Notes: generated by a model not told the origin, from the sequence alone. A stretch of 64,000 nt of DNA from an uncultured Paracoccaceae bacterium (GCA_947499715.1 CANMPL010000003.1:310001-374000); one strand, 5' to 3'; positions 39,393 to 49,355 are shown, numbered from the stretch's first letter. Made by a program: numbers and translations.

Positions 39393-40414
39393 GTCGTCAG
39401 CCCCGTAAACGGGCGGCGCTCGCGTTTGCGTTGCAGCTCAAAACAGCCCATCGGTGTCCACCCCACCAAAGAGGTCTCGATCCCGTCGGCCTTGAACCCC
39501 GCGCGCAGGGATTGTTCGACCTGTTTGCGGTGTGCCTTCGACATCGGCGCAAAGTCCACGGTAATCTGGCCACCCAGACCGCGCAGCCGCAGCGCGCGCG
39601 GCAGCGCCCGGCTCGCGGCCAGATTGGCCTTGAGTGCCGCTGCGGGCGAAGTATCGCCGCCGGTGTTGACGTCCACCGCCACCAAAGCGCGGGTCGGTTC
39701 GACATACATTGTGCCGCCGTCAAGCGGGACCAGCGGGTGGTTGAGGTCTTCGATCTGATCAAGCACGCCCAGATGCGCAAAGCTGCCATCCTCTGTCACC
39801 ACCTCTGCCGGGGCGACCCACTCCCGCCACGCCAGAAGGTGCGGGCCATCGCCTTCGGTCAGGGCCTCGGGCGTTGTCCCTTCGGCATCTGCGAGTACGG
39901 CATCAGCAAGCGCCACCATGGCAGATATATCGTCAGAGATCGCGTCATCATCCGCAGCAGCGCAGGAGGAGCGCAGGATCAGACCATAGTCGGCATCATA
40001 GGTTTCGTTGATCAAAAGGCGCAGGCGATCAATGGTATCGTCGTCGGCGATCTGGCGGCTGATATTGGCCCCCGGCTTGCCCGGCGTGACAATGGCGTAG
40101 CGGCTTTTGAACAAGACCCGGTCGGTCACGGGGATGGCCTTGCCGCCTTCGGCATAGCCCGTGACCTGCACCAGCAACGGCTGACCGGGGCGCAGGCCCT
40201 TACCGGCCCGCAGGAACGCGGTGACGCCGTCGGGCAGACGCAACATCATGCCACCCTGCCCCTTCAAGGGCCGGTCACAGATGCCGCGAAAAATCGCACC
40301 CGGGCGCGGGGCGTTTGCGTCATCAATCAACAGATCATCAAGCTTGCCATCCACAAGGCGGGCCGCGGCCTCTGCCCCATTCAGGTGATCCAGTACAATT
40401 GTGCGACCCTTCAT
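39389..40414 (-). CDS. ribonuclease E/G family protein
   Basis: [56 protein letters not shown]. Confidence 0.92.
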   Translation of the reverse strand: MKGRTIVLDHLNGAEAAARLVDGKLDDLLIDDANAPRPGAIFRGICDRPLKGQGGMMLRLPDGVTAFLRAGKGLRPGQPLLVQVTGYAEGGKAIPVTDRVLFKSRYAIVTPGKPGANISRQIADDDTIDRLRLLINETYDADYGLILRSSCAAADDDAISDDISAMVALADAVLADAEGTTPEALTEGDGPHLLAWREWVAPAEVVTEDGSFAHLGVLDQIEDLNHPLVPLDGGTMYVEPTRALVAVDVNTGGDTSPAAALKANLAASRALPRALRLRGLGGQITVDFAPMSKAHRKQVEQSLRAGFKADGIETSLVGWTPMGCFELQRKRERRPFTGLTT

Positions 40415-41016
40415 GCCAAGCCTTTCGTGACGGGGTATCCTGCGGCGGTGAGTAACCCGGCGCTCTCCGGCAGCGGTAATCCCATGACCGCGTGAAAGCT
40501 ACCGTTCAGCCAGAGAATGAACATGGACGCGGGCCCTTGAATGGCATAGCCGCCCGCCTTGCCCTGCCAATCCTTGGTGGCCAGATACCAGTCAATCTCT
40601 GCCTGCGACAGGCGTTTGACCGCAACAGACGTTTGCACGTCCTTTTGCCAGATCTTGTCGCCACGTTTGACCGCAACAGAGGTGATGACCTTGTGACGCC
40701 GGCCGGACAGCAATTGCAGGAATTGCGCGGCCTCGGCAGCATCAGCGGGTTTGCCCATGATCCGGCGCCCAAGGGCCACGGTGGTATCGGCGCAAAGCAC
40801 AACCTCATCATCCGAAATCGCAACGGCTGCGGCTTTCTCGGCAGCGATCCGATTGACATAGTCGCGCGGCAGTTCGCCCTTGTGAGGGTCTTCGTCGATA
40901 TCGGGTGGGCGCACGGCGTGGGGTGTCACGCCGATTTGCGCAAGCAGTTCCAGACGCCGGGGCGACCCAGAGCCGAGGATCAGTTTGAGGTCAGGGTCGG
41001 GCGTGCGGGTCGTCAT
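40411..41016 (-). CDS. maf: Maf family nucleotide pyrophosphatase
   Basis: [21 protein letters not shown]...AEKAAAVA...[18 protein letters not shown]. Confidence 0.95.
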   Translation of the reverse strand: MTTRTPDPDLKLILGSGSPRRLELLAQIGVTPHAVRPPDIDEDPHKGELPRDYVNRIAAEKAAAVAISDDEVVLCADTTVALGRRIMGKPADAAEAAQFLQLLSGRRHKVITSVAVKRGDKIWQKDVQTSVAVKRLSQAEIDWYLATKDWQGKAGGYAIQGPASMFILWLNGSFHAVMGLPLPESAGLLTAAGYPVTKGLA

Positions 41017-41072
41017 CAAAACACCCGTCCGCAGCCGCATTTGGCCACGCGGGCCAAACGCTTACCTGCGGT

Positions 41073-41095
41073 GGTCGCAAACAAGGTTTGCGACC
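41073..41095 (-). terminator. hairpin at the infA 3' end (no U-tract)
   Basis: GGTCGCAAAC-AAG-GTTTGCGACC perfect 10-bp stem abutting the infA stop codon. Confidence 0.5.
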
Positions 41096-41313
41096 TACTT
41101 AAACCGGTAATTGATCCGACCTTTGGTCAAATCATAGGGGGTCATTTCGACCTGCACCTTGTCGCCTGCCAGAACCCGGATGCGGTTCTTGCGCATCTTG
41201 CCTGCCGTATGTGCGATGATCTCATGGCCGTTCTCAAGTTCGACCCGGAATGTCGCATTCGGCAAAAGTTCCTTCACGACACCGGGGAATTCGAGAATAT
41301 CTTCCTTGGCCAT
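41095..41313 (-). CDS. infA: translation initiation factor IF-1
   Basis: [72 protein letters not shown]. Confidence 0.98.
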   Translation of the reverse strand: MAKEDILEFPGVVKELLPNATFRVELENGHEIIAHTAGKMRKNRIRVLAGDKVQVEMTPYDLTKGRINYRFK

Positions 41314-41457
41314 GTGGTCTCCTGTCAAAAATCTGCGCTTTTTGCGCGGGGCTTAAATGCGCCTGAATGCCAGAAATATCAAGTGGAAAGGCAGCGAGGG
41401 GGTGTTTTTGCCAAGAAACCTGACGCAAGGTGACAGCAAGAGATAGGGGGAAGGCGC

Positions 41458-42213
41458 ATGTGTTGGTCTATGGGGGCCTCTGTTGGCATGTCGGCGGTCG
41501 GGATTGCCGCGACAGGATATCTGATCGCCAAGGGCAAGCCTGCGCCGATGTGGCTGCCGGTTGCCTATTTCACCGCGATGGAGGTTTTGCAGGCGGTGTC
41601 CTATCCGGTGGTGAACCAATGCGAGTTGAAATCGAACCAACTGGTCACGCTATTGGGCTATATTCACATCGCGTTTCAGCCGCTTTTCTTTAACATCCTG
41701 TGCCTGTTTGCCCTGCCGGTGGCCTATGCACATCGCATCCGTCTGCCGGTTTTGGGCCTCTGTCTGGTGTCCGCCGCGGGGTCGCTTGCGATGCTCTATC
41801 CTTCTGAATCGGCTGGATTATGTGACACGGACCGGATGATGTGTGCGGATCGCATGTGCACCTATATCGGCGAATGGCATCTGGCCTGGGAATTGCCGTT
41901 TAACGGTTGGGGCAATGAATTCCGGCATCATTGGTTCTTATGGATCGCAGAGGATGGCTTCATCGCTTATCAGGCCGCGTTCTTCTTCATGCCGATGATC
42001 TACGGCGCCTATCGGCTCGCCTTGTATTTCTATTTCACCGGGCCGTTTTTGGTGCAATTCCTGACCGATAACCTTGATGAGCAGCCCGCCGTCTGGTGCC
42101 TGCTGTCCATCGCGATGCTGATTATCCTGCTGACGCCCAAGGTCTGGCCGTGGTTCACCGTGGCGCGGGCACCTTTATGGATGCGCTGGGTGGATCGGTC
42201 ACAAAGCCGTTAG
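41458..42213 (+). CDS. DUF5765-like multi-TM protein
   Basis: MCWSMGASVGMSAVGIAATGYLIAKGKPAPMWLPVAYFTAMEVLQAVSYPVVNQCE. Confidence 0.75.
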   Translation: MCWSMGASVGMSAVGIAATGYLIAKGKPAPMWLPVAYFTAMEVLQAVSYPVVNQCELKSNQLVTLLGYIHIAFQPLFFNILCLFALPVAYAHRIRLPVLGLCLVSAAGSLAMLYPSESAGLCDTDRMMCADRMCTYIGEWHLAWELPFNGWGNEFRHHWFLWIAEDGFIAYQAAFFFMPMIYGAYRLALYFYFTGPFLVQFLTDNLDEQPAVWCLLSIAMLIILLTPKVWPWFTVARAPLWMRWVDRSQSR

Positions 42214-43071
42214 GTTGGTCGTCACGCCGGTCTGCATGGGCCAGTCGGCATAATTGCCGACCTGCCCTGATTTGCGCGCCTGTGCGATTTGGGCGGGGTC
42301 AACAGTCGCGTAGGTCCAGCCAGCCACATCGGTGTCGCCTTGCGTGATGATGCCATCGGGGGGCAGGCCATAGTCCGGCGGACAAAACACCCCGGCCCGC
42401 CCGGTGTTCACATTGACCACATCGCAGTCCGGCACGTTGCCTACAAGCGGTGCCTGGACGATCAGGCATTGCCCCTCGATCGCGCGGGCACGGGCCGACT
42501 GGCGCACCCGAGTTTGGCCGGCGGGGAATTCGGTGCAGGACGGCACAAGGATCATATCCGCCCCGGCCGAGATCAGTTGACGGGCCAGCAGGGGAAATTC
42601 GCTGTCGTAGCAGATCAGGATGCCAATCCGCCCAAGGGGCGTGTCAAAAAGCGTCAGCGCATCGCCCCCGGTGATCTGCATGTCACGGCGTTCATAGGGC
42701 GTGGGGATAATCTTGGACTGCGTGCCAACTGCGCCGATGGGCAGGCACAGATGGGCGGCGTTGACATATGCCCCGTCGATCATTTGCGCGACAGACCCCG
42801 CCAGAAGCGTGATGCCATGACGTTGCGCCAATGTGCTGTGCAGCGCGACCCAGTCTTCCGCCCGCGCAGCCATGGCATCGCGCCACGCGACAGGGCCGGG
42901 ATCCGCACCGGGCGTGCCGATCAGAGCGGCCTCAATCCCGGCGTATTCGGGGAAGACCGCAAGCTCGGCCCCGCGCGCCCGTGCCTCCGCGACCCATGCG
43001 TCAAGCTTGGCGTGCAGCGCGTCCCACGTCGGGTGCCATTGCGGCTGATAGGCGGCGGTCGCGATCTTCAT
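42199..43071 (-). CDS. carbon-nitrogen hydrolase (nitrilase superfamily)
   Basis: MKIATAAYQPQWH...ELAVFPEYAGIE...IGILICYDSEFPLLARQL. Confidence 0.93.
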   Translation of the reverse strand: MKIATAAYQPQWHPTWDALHAKLDAWVAEARARGAELAVFPEYAGIEAALIGTPGADPGPVAWRDAMAARAEDWVALHSTLAQRHGITLLAGSVAQMIDGAYVNAAHLCLPIGAVGTQSKIIPTPYERRDMQITGGDALTLFDTPLGRIGILICYDSEFPLLARQLISAGADMILVPSCTEFPAGQTRVRQSARARAIEGQCLIVQAPLVGNVPDCDVVNVNTGRAGVFCPPDYGLPPDGIITQGDTDVAGWTYATVDPAQIAQARKSGQVGNYADWPMQTGVTTNLTAL

Positions 43072-43160
43072 CAGATATAACTTAACCACAAGACCAGCGG
43101 CGCGGCCAAGGCAATCACCGCGAGCCCAAGCAGAACCAGAAGGAGCTTTTGCCGCCTCAT
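43071..43160 (-). CDS. 29-aa putative single-TM protein
   Basis: MRRQKLLLVLLGLAVIALAAPLVLWLSYI*; start overlaps the GNAT stop, end overlaps the nitrilase start. Confidence 0.5.
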   Translation of the reverse strand: MRRQKLLLVLLGLAVIALAAPLVLWLSYI

Positions 43161-43744
43161 GCCGTCAAATCCTTGAGCCAGACCTGAAGCGCCTTTGGCG
43201 TGGCCCGCTTTGCCCCGACATCGCGCCAGGAAAATTCCGCAATCGCACCCGCAACCGGCGCATAGCCACGCTTGCGCCAAAAGCCATCCAGCGGGACGTA
43301 GTCCACCGGGCGTGCAGGGTGATCACCGGGGCGGACAACACCACAAAACATCGCATAACGGCGGCCCATCGCGCGCGCCTGCGCTTCTCTCACTTCAAAG
43401 AATTTGTGCCCGGCACCCTGCCCCCGATACTGCGGCAAAAGCACACTTTCAGCGCAATAGAACACCTCTGACGGGTCATAATCCGGCAGGGCATCCCGAA
43501 AGTCATCGGCGTGATCTTCAAGAGCCATGCCGGTTGCCGCCCCCACGATCCGCCCTTCGGACCGGGCCAATACGATCACGCCAGCCGCAGCATTGGCGTA
43601 ACCGGACAAATAGCGCTGCTCATAGGCCATGTGACCATCATAAAGGTACGGCCAGTCGCGAAACACCCGGACCCGCAAGTTTGCCAGATCAGAAACCACC
43701 CGGTCGATCCGGTAGCCGGTGACGGTTTCAAACGTCAGGCTCAT
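43157..43744 (-). CDS. GNAT family N-acetyltransferase
   Basis: AGVIVLARSEGRIVGAATGMAL...YCAESVLLPQYRGQGAGHKFFEVREAQARAMG. Confidence 0.9.
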   Translation of the reverse strand: MSLTFETVTGYRIDRVVSDLANLRVRVFRDWPYLYDGHMAYEQRYLSGYANAAAGVIVLARSEGRIVGAATGMALEDHADDFRDALPDYDPSEVFYCAESVLLPQYRGQGAGHKFFEVREAQARAMGRRYAMFCGVVRPGDHPARPVDYVPLDGFWRKRGYAPVAGAIAEFSWRDVGAKRATPKALQVWLKDLTA

Positions 43745-44142
43745 GACACCTGACGCAGCCAATCGGCCAGATTGTAGTAAGTGGTGACGCGACAAATCTT
43801 GCCATCGCGCAGCGTCATCATCGAGGCGCCGGGCAAACGGTAGGTCTGCCCCCGCGCCGCTGGCAGGCCCGCATCGGTTTGCAGATAGGTGCCATTGACC
43901 ATGAATTCCGCCGCCCCGCGCGTCCCGTCAGGGGTTGCGAACACCACAATATCGGTGAGGTTTTCAGCATAACAGCGGTTCATATGCGCACAAAATTCCG
44001 CAAACCTGTCGCGGCCAATGCGCACCTCGCCTTCGTTAACGTGATGGGCCACATCGTCCGTCAAACACGCGAGCATGGCATCCATATCGCCAGCGTTGAA
44101 GGCCTCAAAATAGCGGTTCAAGACATCAGCTGCCGTCATCAT
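43741..44142 (-). CDS. NTF2/SnoaL-like polyketide cyclase-fold protein
   Basis: VLNRYFEAFNAGDMDAMLACLTDDVAHHVNEGEVRIGRDRFAEFCAHMNRCY. Confidence 0.9.
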   Translation of the reverse strand: MMTAADVLNRYFEAFNAGDMDAMLACLTDDVAHHVNEGEVRIGRDRFAEFCAHMNRCYAENLTDIVVFATPDGTRGAAEFMVNGTYLQTDAGLPAARGQTYRLPGASMMTLRDGKICRVTTYYNLADWLRQVS

Positions 44143-44613
44143 TCACTCCATCGCGGGTCCGAAACGGGCGGTTAGCCGTTCGATGATCTGGTCGCGGGCC
44201 TGACGATAAAGCGCCAGACGCGACTCGCGGTTGTCGCCCATGCCCGTGGGGTCAAGGATCGGCCAATATTCCACCTCAAGGTGGTAGAATTGGGTCAAAT
44301 CCAGTGCCCGCCGCTGGCTGGCAGGCGACAGGGCAAGGACAAGATCGAAAGACGACAGATCGTCGCCCCAATCTTCCATTTCGTCAAAGGACCGGCTGCG
44401 ATGCCGGTCCAGTTCAACGCCGATTTCCTGACAGACGGTGATGGCAAAGCCGTCAATCTCGAGGTCATTCTTGACCCCGACTGATTGGATATAGCAGCGC
44501 ATGCCATAAAGCTTTTTCATGATACCTTCGGCCATAGGGGACCGCACGGCATTGTGGTCACAGCAAAACAGCACCGATTGCGGCAGTGGCTGAATGACTG
44601 ATGCTTCACCCAT
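44143..44613 (-). CDS. low-molecular-weight protein-tyrosine-phosphatase-like / arsenate reductase-like
   Basis: VLFCCDHNAVRSPMAEGIMKKLYG (CX5R-type loop). Confidence 0.9.
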   Translation of the reverse strand: MGEASVIQPLPQSVLFCCDHNAVRSPMAEGIMKKLYGMRCYIQSVGVKNDLEIDGFAITVCQEIGVELDRHRSRSFDEMEDWGDDLSSFDLVLALSPASQRRALDLTQFYHLEVEYWPILDPTGMGDNRESRLALYRQARDQIIERLTARFGPAME

Positions 44614-44615
44614 CC

Positions 44616-45095
44616 TCAGCCCCCGAAATGTAGCACGCAGATCAGGGTAAAGAGACGGCGGGCGGTGTCGATATCAACGTCAGCCTTGCCTTCAAGCCGC
44701 TCTTGCAACACGCGCGCGCCTTCGTTGTGAATACCGCGCCGGGCCATATCAATGGTCTCAATCTGGCTGGGCGGCAGCGATTTGACCGCGTCGAAATAGC
44801 TTTCGCAAATCTGGAAATAGTCTTTGACGACCTGCCGGAACGGCCCCAGCGACAAATGAAAGGCACCGTCAACACCGGTTTCCACATCGCTCAGGTCAAA
44901 CACCAGCCGCCGATCCTTGATCGACAGATCAAGCCGGTAAGGGCCAGCGGGCACTTCGCGGCCTTCACGGGCGATCATGGCAAAGGCGTTGTCTTCCAGC
45001 AGATCAAACATCGCGACCCGCCGTTCCTGTTCAATTTCAGGTGTTGGCGCGGGCAGGCCTGCATCATCAAGATTGATTTCAGCGATCCTGCTCAT
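44616..45095 (-). CDS. UPF0262 family protein
   Basis: MSRIAEINLDDAGLPAPTPEIEQERRVAMFDLLEDNAFAM...RGIHNEGARVLQERLEGKADVDIDTARRLFTLICVLHF. Confidence 0.92.
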   Translation of the reverse strand: MSRIAEINLDDAGLPAPTPEIEQERRVAMFDLLEDNAFAMIAREGREVPAGPYRLDLSIKDRRLVFDLSDVETGVDGAFHLSLGPFRQVVKDYFQICESYFDAVKSLPPSQIETIDMARRGIHNEGARVLQERLEGKADVDIDTARRLFTLICVLHFGG

Positions 45096-46402
45096 GCGCC
45101 CTCTCCGTTCAGGCGATCCAGCCGGGCCTGCACAGAGAGCCCATGCGCCTCTAGACTTTCTGAGGTGGCCAGCCGCACAGCTGCCGGGCCGATGGCGGCC
45201 AGCGCCTGCGGCGTCATCTGCGACAAAGTTGTACGTTTGATAAAGTCCATCACCGACAGCCCGCTTGAAAACCGCGCTGACCGGGCCGTGGGCAGCACAT
45301 GGTTTGGACCGCCAATGTAGTCACCAATCGCTTCGGGGGTAAACCCGCCAATAAAGATCGCCCCGGCATGAGTGAACCTGGCCGAAAGCGCCTCTGCATC
45401 TTGCGTGCAAACCTCAAGGTGCTCCGGTGCGATCCGGTCAGACAGGGCGACGGCCTGATCCATATCCGCGACCGTGATGATCGCGCCATAGTCGCGCCAG
45501 CTTGCCCCTGCGATGGCACGGCGTTCCAGCGTCTCAAGCCGGGCCGCCACGGCTTTTGCCACCGCTTGGCCAAAGCTTGCGTCATCAGTGATCAGGATCG
45601 ATTGTGCGCTTTCGTCATGTTCAGCCTGCGAGAGCAGATCCAGTGCGATCCAGTCGGGATCGTTGTCGCGATCGGCAATCACCAGAATCTCTGACGGGCC
45701 CGCAATCATATCGATACCAACCTTGCCAAACACCCGACGCTTGGCAGCCGCCACAAAGGCATTGCCCGGGCCGGTAATCTTGTCCACCGGGGCAATCGTC
45801 TCGGTGCCATAGGCAAGGGCTGCGATCGCTTGTGCGCCACCAATGCGGTAGATCTCATCGACGCCGGAGATCCGCGCCGCAAGCAAGACAAGCGGGTTTA
45901 CTGCGCCATCAGGCGTGGGCACAACCATCGCAAGCCGTTCCACCCCCGCCACCTTGGCCGGGATCGCGTTCATCAAGACCGAAGACGGATAAGTCGCAAG
46001 CCCGCCGGGCACATAAAGCCCCGCCGCCGAAACCGGCGTCCAGCGCCAGCCCAGCCTGGCACCCACGGCGTCTTCCCATATGGCATCCTGCGGCATCTGG
46101 CGCGCGTGATAGGCGCGGATCCGCTCGGCTGCCAATTCAAGTGCAGCACGGTCCTCTGCGCTCACCGCCGCGCAGGCTTCATCAATCTCGGCCCCGGAAA
46201 ACCGCATGTTCTGCGGGCTGAGCGTGACGCGATCAAACTTTTCCGTCAGCGCCAAAACGGCGGCATCGCCGCGCGCGCGCACATCGGCAATGATATCGGC
46301 CACAACCGCATCAACATCCGGGCTATCTTCGCGCTTTGCTGCCAAAAGGGCCGCAAACTGCGTTTCAAAATCACCTGATGTGGTGGACAAAAACTGCGGC
46401 AT
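45092..46402 (-). CDS. hisD: histidinol dehydrogenase
   Basis: GLYVPGGLATYPSSVLMNAIPAKVAGV...IDMIAGPSEILVIAD. Confidence 0.98.
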   Translation of the reverse strand: MPQFLSTTSGDFETQFAALLAAKREDSPDVDAVVADIIADVRARGDAAVLALTEKFDRVTLSPQNMRFSGAEIDEACAAVSAEDRAALELAAERIRAYHARQMPQDAIWEDAVGARLGWRWTPVSAAGLYVPGGLATYPSSVLMNAIPAKVAGVERLAMVVPTPDGAVNPLVLLAARISGVDEIYRIGGAQAIAALAYGTETIAPVDKITGPGNAFVAAAKRRVFGKVGIDMIAGPSEILVIADRDNDPDWIALDLLSQAEHDESAQSILITDDASFGQAVAKAVAARLETLERRAIAGASWRDYGAIITVADMDQAVALSDRIAPEHLEVCTQDAEALSARFTHAGAIFIGGFTPEAIGDYIGGPNHVLPTARSARFSSGLSVMDFIKRTTLSQMTPQALAAIGPAAVRLATSESLEAHGLSVQARLDRLNGEGA

Positions 46403-46465
46403 GGGCCCTCTCCTTCGCGCGCGTCATACAAGGCCTACAGCGCTGCTGCAATGCGGTGGGGTCCA

Positions 46466-46506
46466 TTCTTCTTTTGGCCAAAAATATCCCCGCCGGAGGC
46501 TCCGGC
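46466..46506 (+). repeat. AAATATcCCCGCCGGAGGC-type intergenic repeat, copy 2
   Basis: TTCTTCTTTTGGCCAAAAATATCCCCGCCGGAGGCTCCGGC; contains TTTTGGCCAAAA and GCCGGAGGCTCCGGC palindromes. Confidence 0.65.
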
Positions 46507-46597
46507 AGATCAACACCTACCGCGGTCAAATCCTTCGCGCTGACACCGCCCCATACGCGACCAAAACAATGTCGTGCGGCGCAGCCGCGCAATCAGG

Positions 46598-47074
46598 TCA
46601 ATCGCCGTGATCTGGGACCTGGCGAGAGGGTGCGACATAGGGGCGCGTGACGTCTTTCAACATCACCTCCAGGGCTTCGACCTGACAGGCAATTGCACCG
46701 TCACCGGCCAATGTAATCAAGACCTCGCCTGCGCCATCTTCCGCGGGCTCGAACGCTAGCGACAGCACGCTCAACACTGTGTCAGCATCGCCCTGCGGCA
46801 CACCCTGACTGCGCACCGCTTGCACATCATTGATCATCAAGACCGCCTGCACCCGCTCAAAATCGCGGCGGCGCGCAGCAGCGCCGGGCGCGTCTTCCCA
46901 GCGGAAACGATTAAGTAGGATCGCAAAGCGTCGGTCCCGGCGCGTAAACTGCATTTCTGACCCCGGAAAGACCGCGTCTTGCACCAAGGCAGATATGACC
47001 TGTAAATCCTCCCCGTCCCGCGCGATCAGGCGCAGGGGCGCTTCGCCGCCGTCTTCAAACCTTGCGTCACTCAT
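46598..47074 (-). CDS. DUF2948 family protein
   Basis: [61 protein letters not shown]; next to murA/hisD. Confidence 0.88.
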   Translation of the reverse strand: MSDARFEDGGEAPLRLIARDGEDLQVISALVQDAVFPGSEMQFTRRDRRFAILLNRFRWEDAPGAAARRRDFERVQAVLMINDVQAVRSQGVPQGDADTVLSVLSLAFEPAEDGAGEVLITLAGDGAIACQVEALEVMLKDVTRPYVAPSRQVPDHGD

Positions 47075-48339
47075 GACCCGGGCACCCGTTCAATCTGTGC
47101 GCCGACCGCGCCGAGTTTCTCTTCGACATGCTCGTATCCGCGATCAAGGTGATAGACACGGTTGACCTGCGTCACACCTTCCGCCGCCAAACCGGCAAGG
47201 ATCAAAGACACAGACGCCCGCAGATCCGTCGCCATCACCGGCGCGCCCTTCATGCGTTTGACGCCCGTCACAGTCGCTGTCCCGCCCTGCACCTCGATCT
47301 CGGCACCCATACGGATCAGCTCTGGCGCGTGCATAAAGCGGTTTTCAAAGATCTTCTCTTCCAGCACCGATGTTCCATCGGCAATACACAGCATCGCCAT
47401 CATCTGCGCCTGCAGGTCGGTCGGGAAACCGGGAAACGGTTCAGTTGTCACATCCACTGCGCGCGGACGATCACCGGTGCGTTTCACCGTCAGCCCCTCA
47501 GGCGTTTCGGTCACTGACACGCCCGCCATCTCGAGCTTTTCAACAAAGCTTTTGACCAGTTCCAGGCGTCCGCCCACACAGGTGACTTCACCACCGGCAA
47601 TCACCGGTGCCAGCATATAGGTACCAAGTTCGATCCGGTCGGTCACAACAGGGTGCGTGGCGGCACCCAGCCGGTCCACACCCTGCACTTCGATGGTCGA
47701 GGTGCCGTCGCCCGAAATCTGCGCGCCCATCGATCGCAAACAGGTCGCCAGATCCACGATCTCTGGCTCGCGCGCCGCGTTTTCGATCAGCGTTGTGCCT
47801 TTAGCCAACGTCGCCGCCATCAGCACGTTTTCGGTCGCCCCGACAGAGGCAAACCGCAACGGCACTTTCGCGCCCTTCAAGCCACCTTTGGCCTGTGCAT
47901 GAAGATAGCCGTCTTTCAATTCAATCGTAGCGCCCATCGCCTCAAGCGCTGTGACGTGAATGTCCATCGGGCGGGCCCCAATTGCGCATCCCCCCGGCAG
48001 CGACACGGTCGCCTTGTGGTGACGCGCCAAAAGTGGCCCCAAAACAAGGTTGGAGGCACGCATTTTGCGCACAATCTCGTAATCGGCTGTGGTTGACGTC
48101 ATCGCATGAGAGGACAGCACCTGCACCTTGCCGTCCTGCATCGAGGTCACTTCGACCCCAAGCGACTGCAAAAGCGCTGTCATCGTCTTGATGTCAGACA
48201 GGCGCGGCGCATTGGTGAGCGTCAGCGGTTCCTCTGACAACAGGGTGACCGGCATCAGCGTCAGAGCCGCATTTTTGGCACCGGCGATATTAATCTTACC
48301 ATTCAGCGGCTTACCGCCCGTTACGCGTATCGAATCCAT
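47071..48339 (-). CDS. murA: UDP-N-acetylglucosamine 1-carboxyvinyltransferase
   Basis: [34 protein letters not shown]...[15 protein letters not shown]. Confidence 0.98.
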   Translation of the reverse strand: MDSIRVTGGKPLNGKINIAGAKNAALTLMPVTLLSEEPLTLTNAPRLSDIKTMTALLQSLGVEVTSMQDGKVQVLSSHAMTSTTADYEIVRKMRASNLVLGPLLARHHKATVSLPGGCAIGARPMDIHVTALEAMGATIELKDGYLHAQAKGGLKGAKVPLRFASVGATENVLMAATLAKGTTLIENAAREPEIVDLATCLRSMGAQISGDGTSTIEVQGVDRLGAATHPVVTDRIELGTYMLAPVIAGGEVTCVGGRLELVKSFVEKLEMAGVSVTETPEGLTVKRTGDRPRAVDVTTEPFPGFPTDLQAQMMAMLCIADGTSVLEEKIFENRFMHAPELIRMGAEIEVQGGTATVTGVKRMKGAPVMATDLRASVSLILAGLAAEGVTQVNRVYHLDRGYEHVEEKLGAVGAQIERVPGS

Positions 48340-48345
48340 GCCTGT

Positions 48346-48492
48346 CTACTCTTTCTCATCTGCCTCGGCCGCCTTGCGGGCGCGAGCCTGTGCCTTGCGT
48401 TTTGCCATATTCGCCTTGAGCGCCGCCTTCAGTCGGTCGTCGCGGCTTTGCTGCGGTTTGTCCCCGCCTTTTGTCTTTGGCTTATCGGTCAT
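48346..48492 (-). CDS. 48-aa highly charged small protein
   Basis: Hand-translated: MTDKPKTKGGDKPQQSRDDRLKAALKANMAKRKAQARARKAAEADEKE*; directly upstream of murA. Confidence 0.65.
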   Translation of the reverse strand: MTDKPKTKGGDKPQQSRDDRLKAALKANMAKRKAQARARKAAEADEKE

Positions 48493-48576
48493 CCGCCCCT
48501 GTTACCAGCACCACCAAAAACCGTCCAGAGAGGGCTTGCACCATCGCGCGTAAACGTCTAATTCCGCGCCACGGAT

Positions 48577-48651
48577 GCTGTGGTAGCTCAGTGGCAGAGC
48601 ACACCCTTGGTAAGGGTGAGGTCGAGAGTTCAATCCTCTCTCACAGCACCA
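48577..48651 (+). tRNA. tRNA-Thr (GGT)
   Basis: GCTGTGGTAGCTCAGTGGCAGAGCACACCCTTGGTAAGGGTGAGGTCGAGAGTTCAATCCTCTCTCACAGCACCA. Confidence 0.97.
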
Positions 48652-48882
48652 TCCACCCATCGTATTCTCGCTTAACTCGCGCAGGTGGTATCTGTTGGGC
48701 TTCGACGTTCGGGCCCGCAAGCGGACCCTGCGTGCGAGAGTTCAATCCTCTCTCACAGCACCATCCACCCATCGTATTCTCGCTTAACTCGCGCAGGTAG
48801 TATCTGTTGGGCTTCGACGTTCGGGCCCGCAAGCGGACCCTGCGTGCGAAAGTTCAATCCTCTCTCACAGCACCATCCGCCC
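48623..48882 (+). repeat. 112-bp tandem repeat (2 full units + partial third) carrying the tRNA-Thr 3' end
   Basis: cgagagttcaatcctctctcacagcaccatcc at 48623, 48735 and (cgaaag...) 48847; units 1 and 2 differ at 1 position by eye. Confidence 0.97.
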
Positions 48883-48914
48883 TCTTTTTGAAGCGAACCA
48901 AACGCAGTCGATGC

Positions 48915-49355
48915 TTAGTTTCTTCCGCGCTCGCAGATTTTCGCGCGCGGGTCCAATGCCACGAATTCCTGCGCGGTAATCCGGTGAATTTCCGTGTGCG
49001 GAATGTATTGCCATTCTTCGAGGAATTTCCGTTTGATGCCGCCACGCATATAGCGGGCCATTTGCGGGTTGCCGATGGGGCCGACGTTCACGTTGGAGCC
49101 ATGAAAACCAATCATTGTCTTATGGCCAAGGCAGGCATTGGGCAGCGAGATAAAGATCACACAGGCCGAATTGCAGTGGTTTCGGATCTCAACCCGACCG
49201 CCCCAGGCCGCTAACATGGCGCGGTCAGCCTCTGCGCTGATCAGTTGACCACCGCCGTCGCGGCGTATGACGTAAGGTTCAGTCGTCGGCGGCGGGCGAC
49301 GGTCCGTGCAAGCGCCCAAAGCGCAGGCCAAAGCCAACCATGAAAACATTCGCAT
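48915..49355 (-). CDS. lipoprotein, possible ClpP/crotonase-like periplasmic protein
   Basis: MRMFSWLALACALGACTDR lipobox; NHCNSACVIFISLPNACLGHKTMIGFHGSN resembles COG3904-type proteins. Confidence 0.75.
   Translation of the reverse strand: MRMFSWLALACALGACTDRRPPPTTEPYVIRRDGGGQLISAEADRAMLAAWGGRVEIRNHCNSACVIFISLPNACLGHKTMIGFHGSNVNVGPIGNPQMARYMRGGIKRKFLEEWQYIPHTEIHRITAQEFVALDPRAKICERGRN

Noticed and set aside
39305-40495. 396-aa plus-strand ORF
   Set aside because: Antisense to RNase E/G and maf genes with clear family signatures
48623-48882. CRISPR array interpretation of the 112-bp direct repeats
   Set aside because: Spacers are identical rather than unique, and the repeat is tRNA-derived; no cas genes
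48502-48891. Small ORFs over the tRNA-Thr repeats (CERGLNSRPHPYQGCALPLSY-like translations)
   Set aside because: Artefactual translation of tRNA sequence; the 112-bp period is not a multiple of three, so no repeated peptide is maintained in frame
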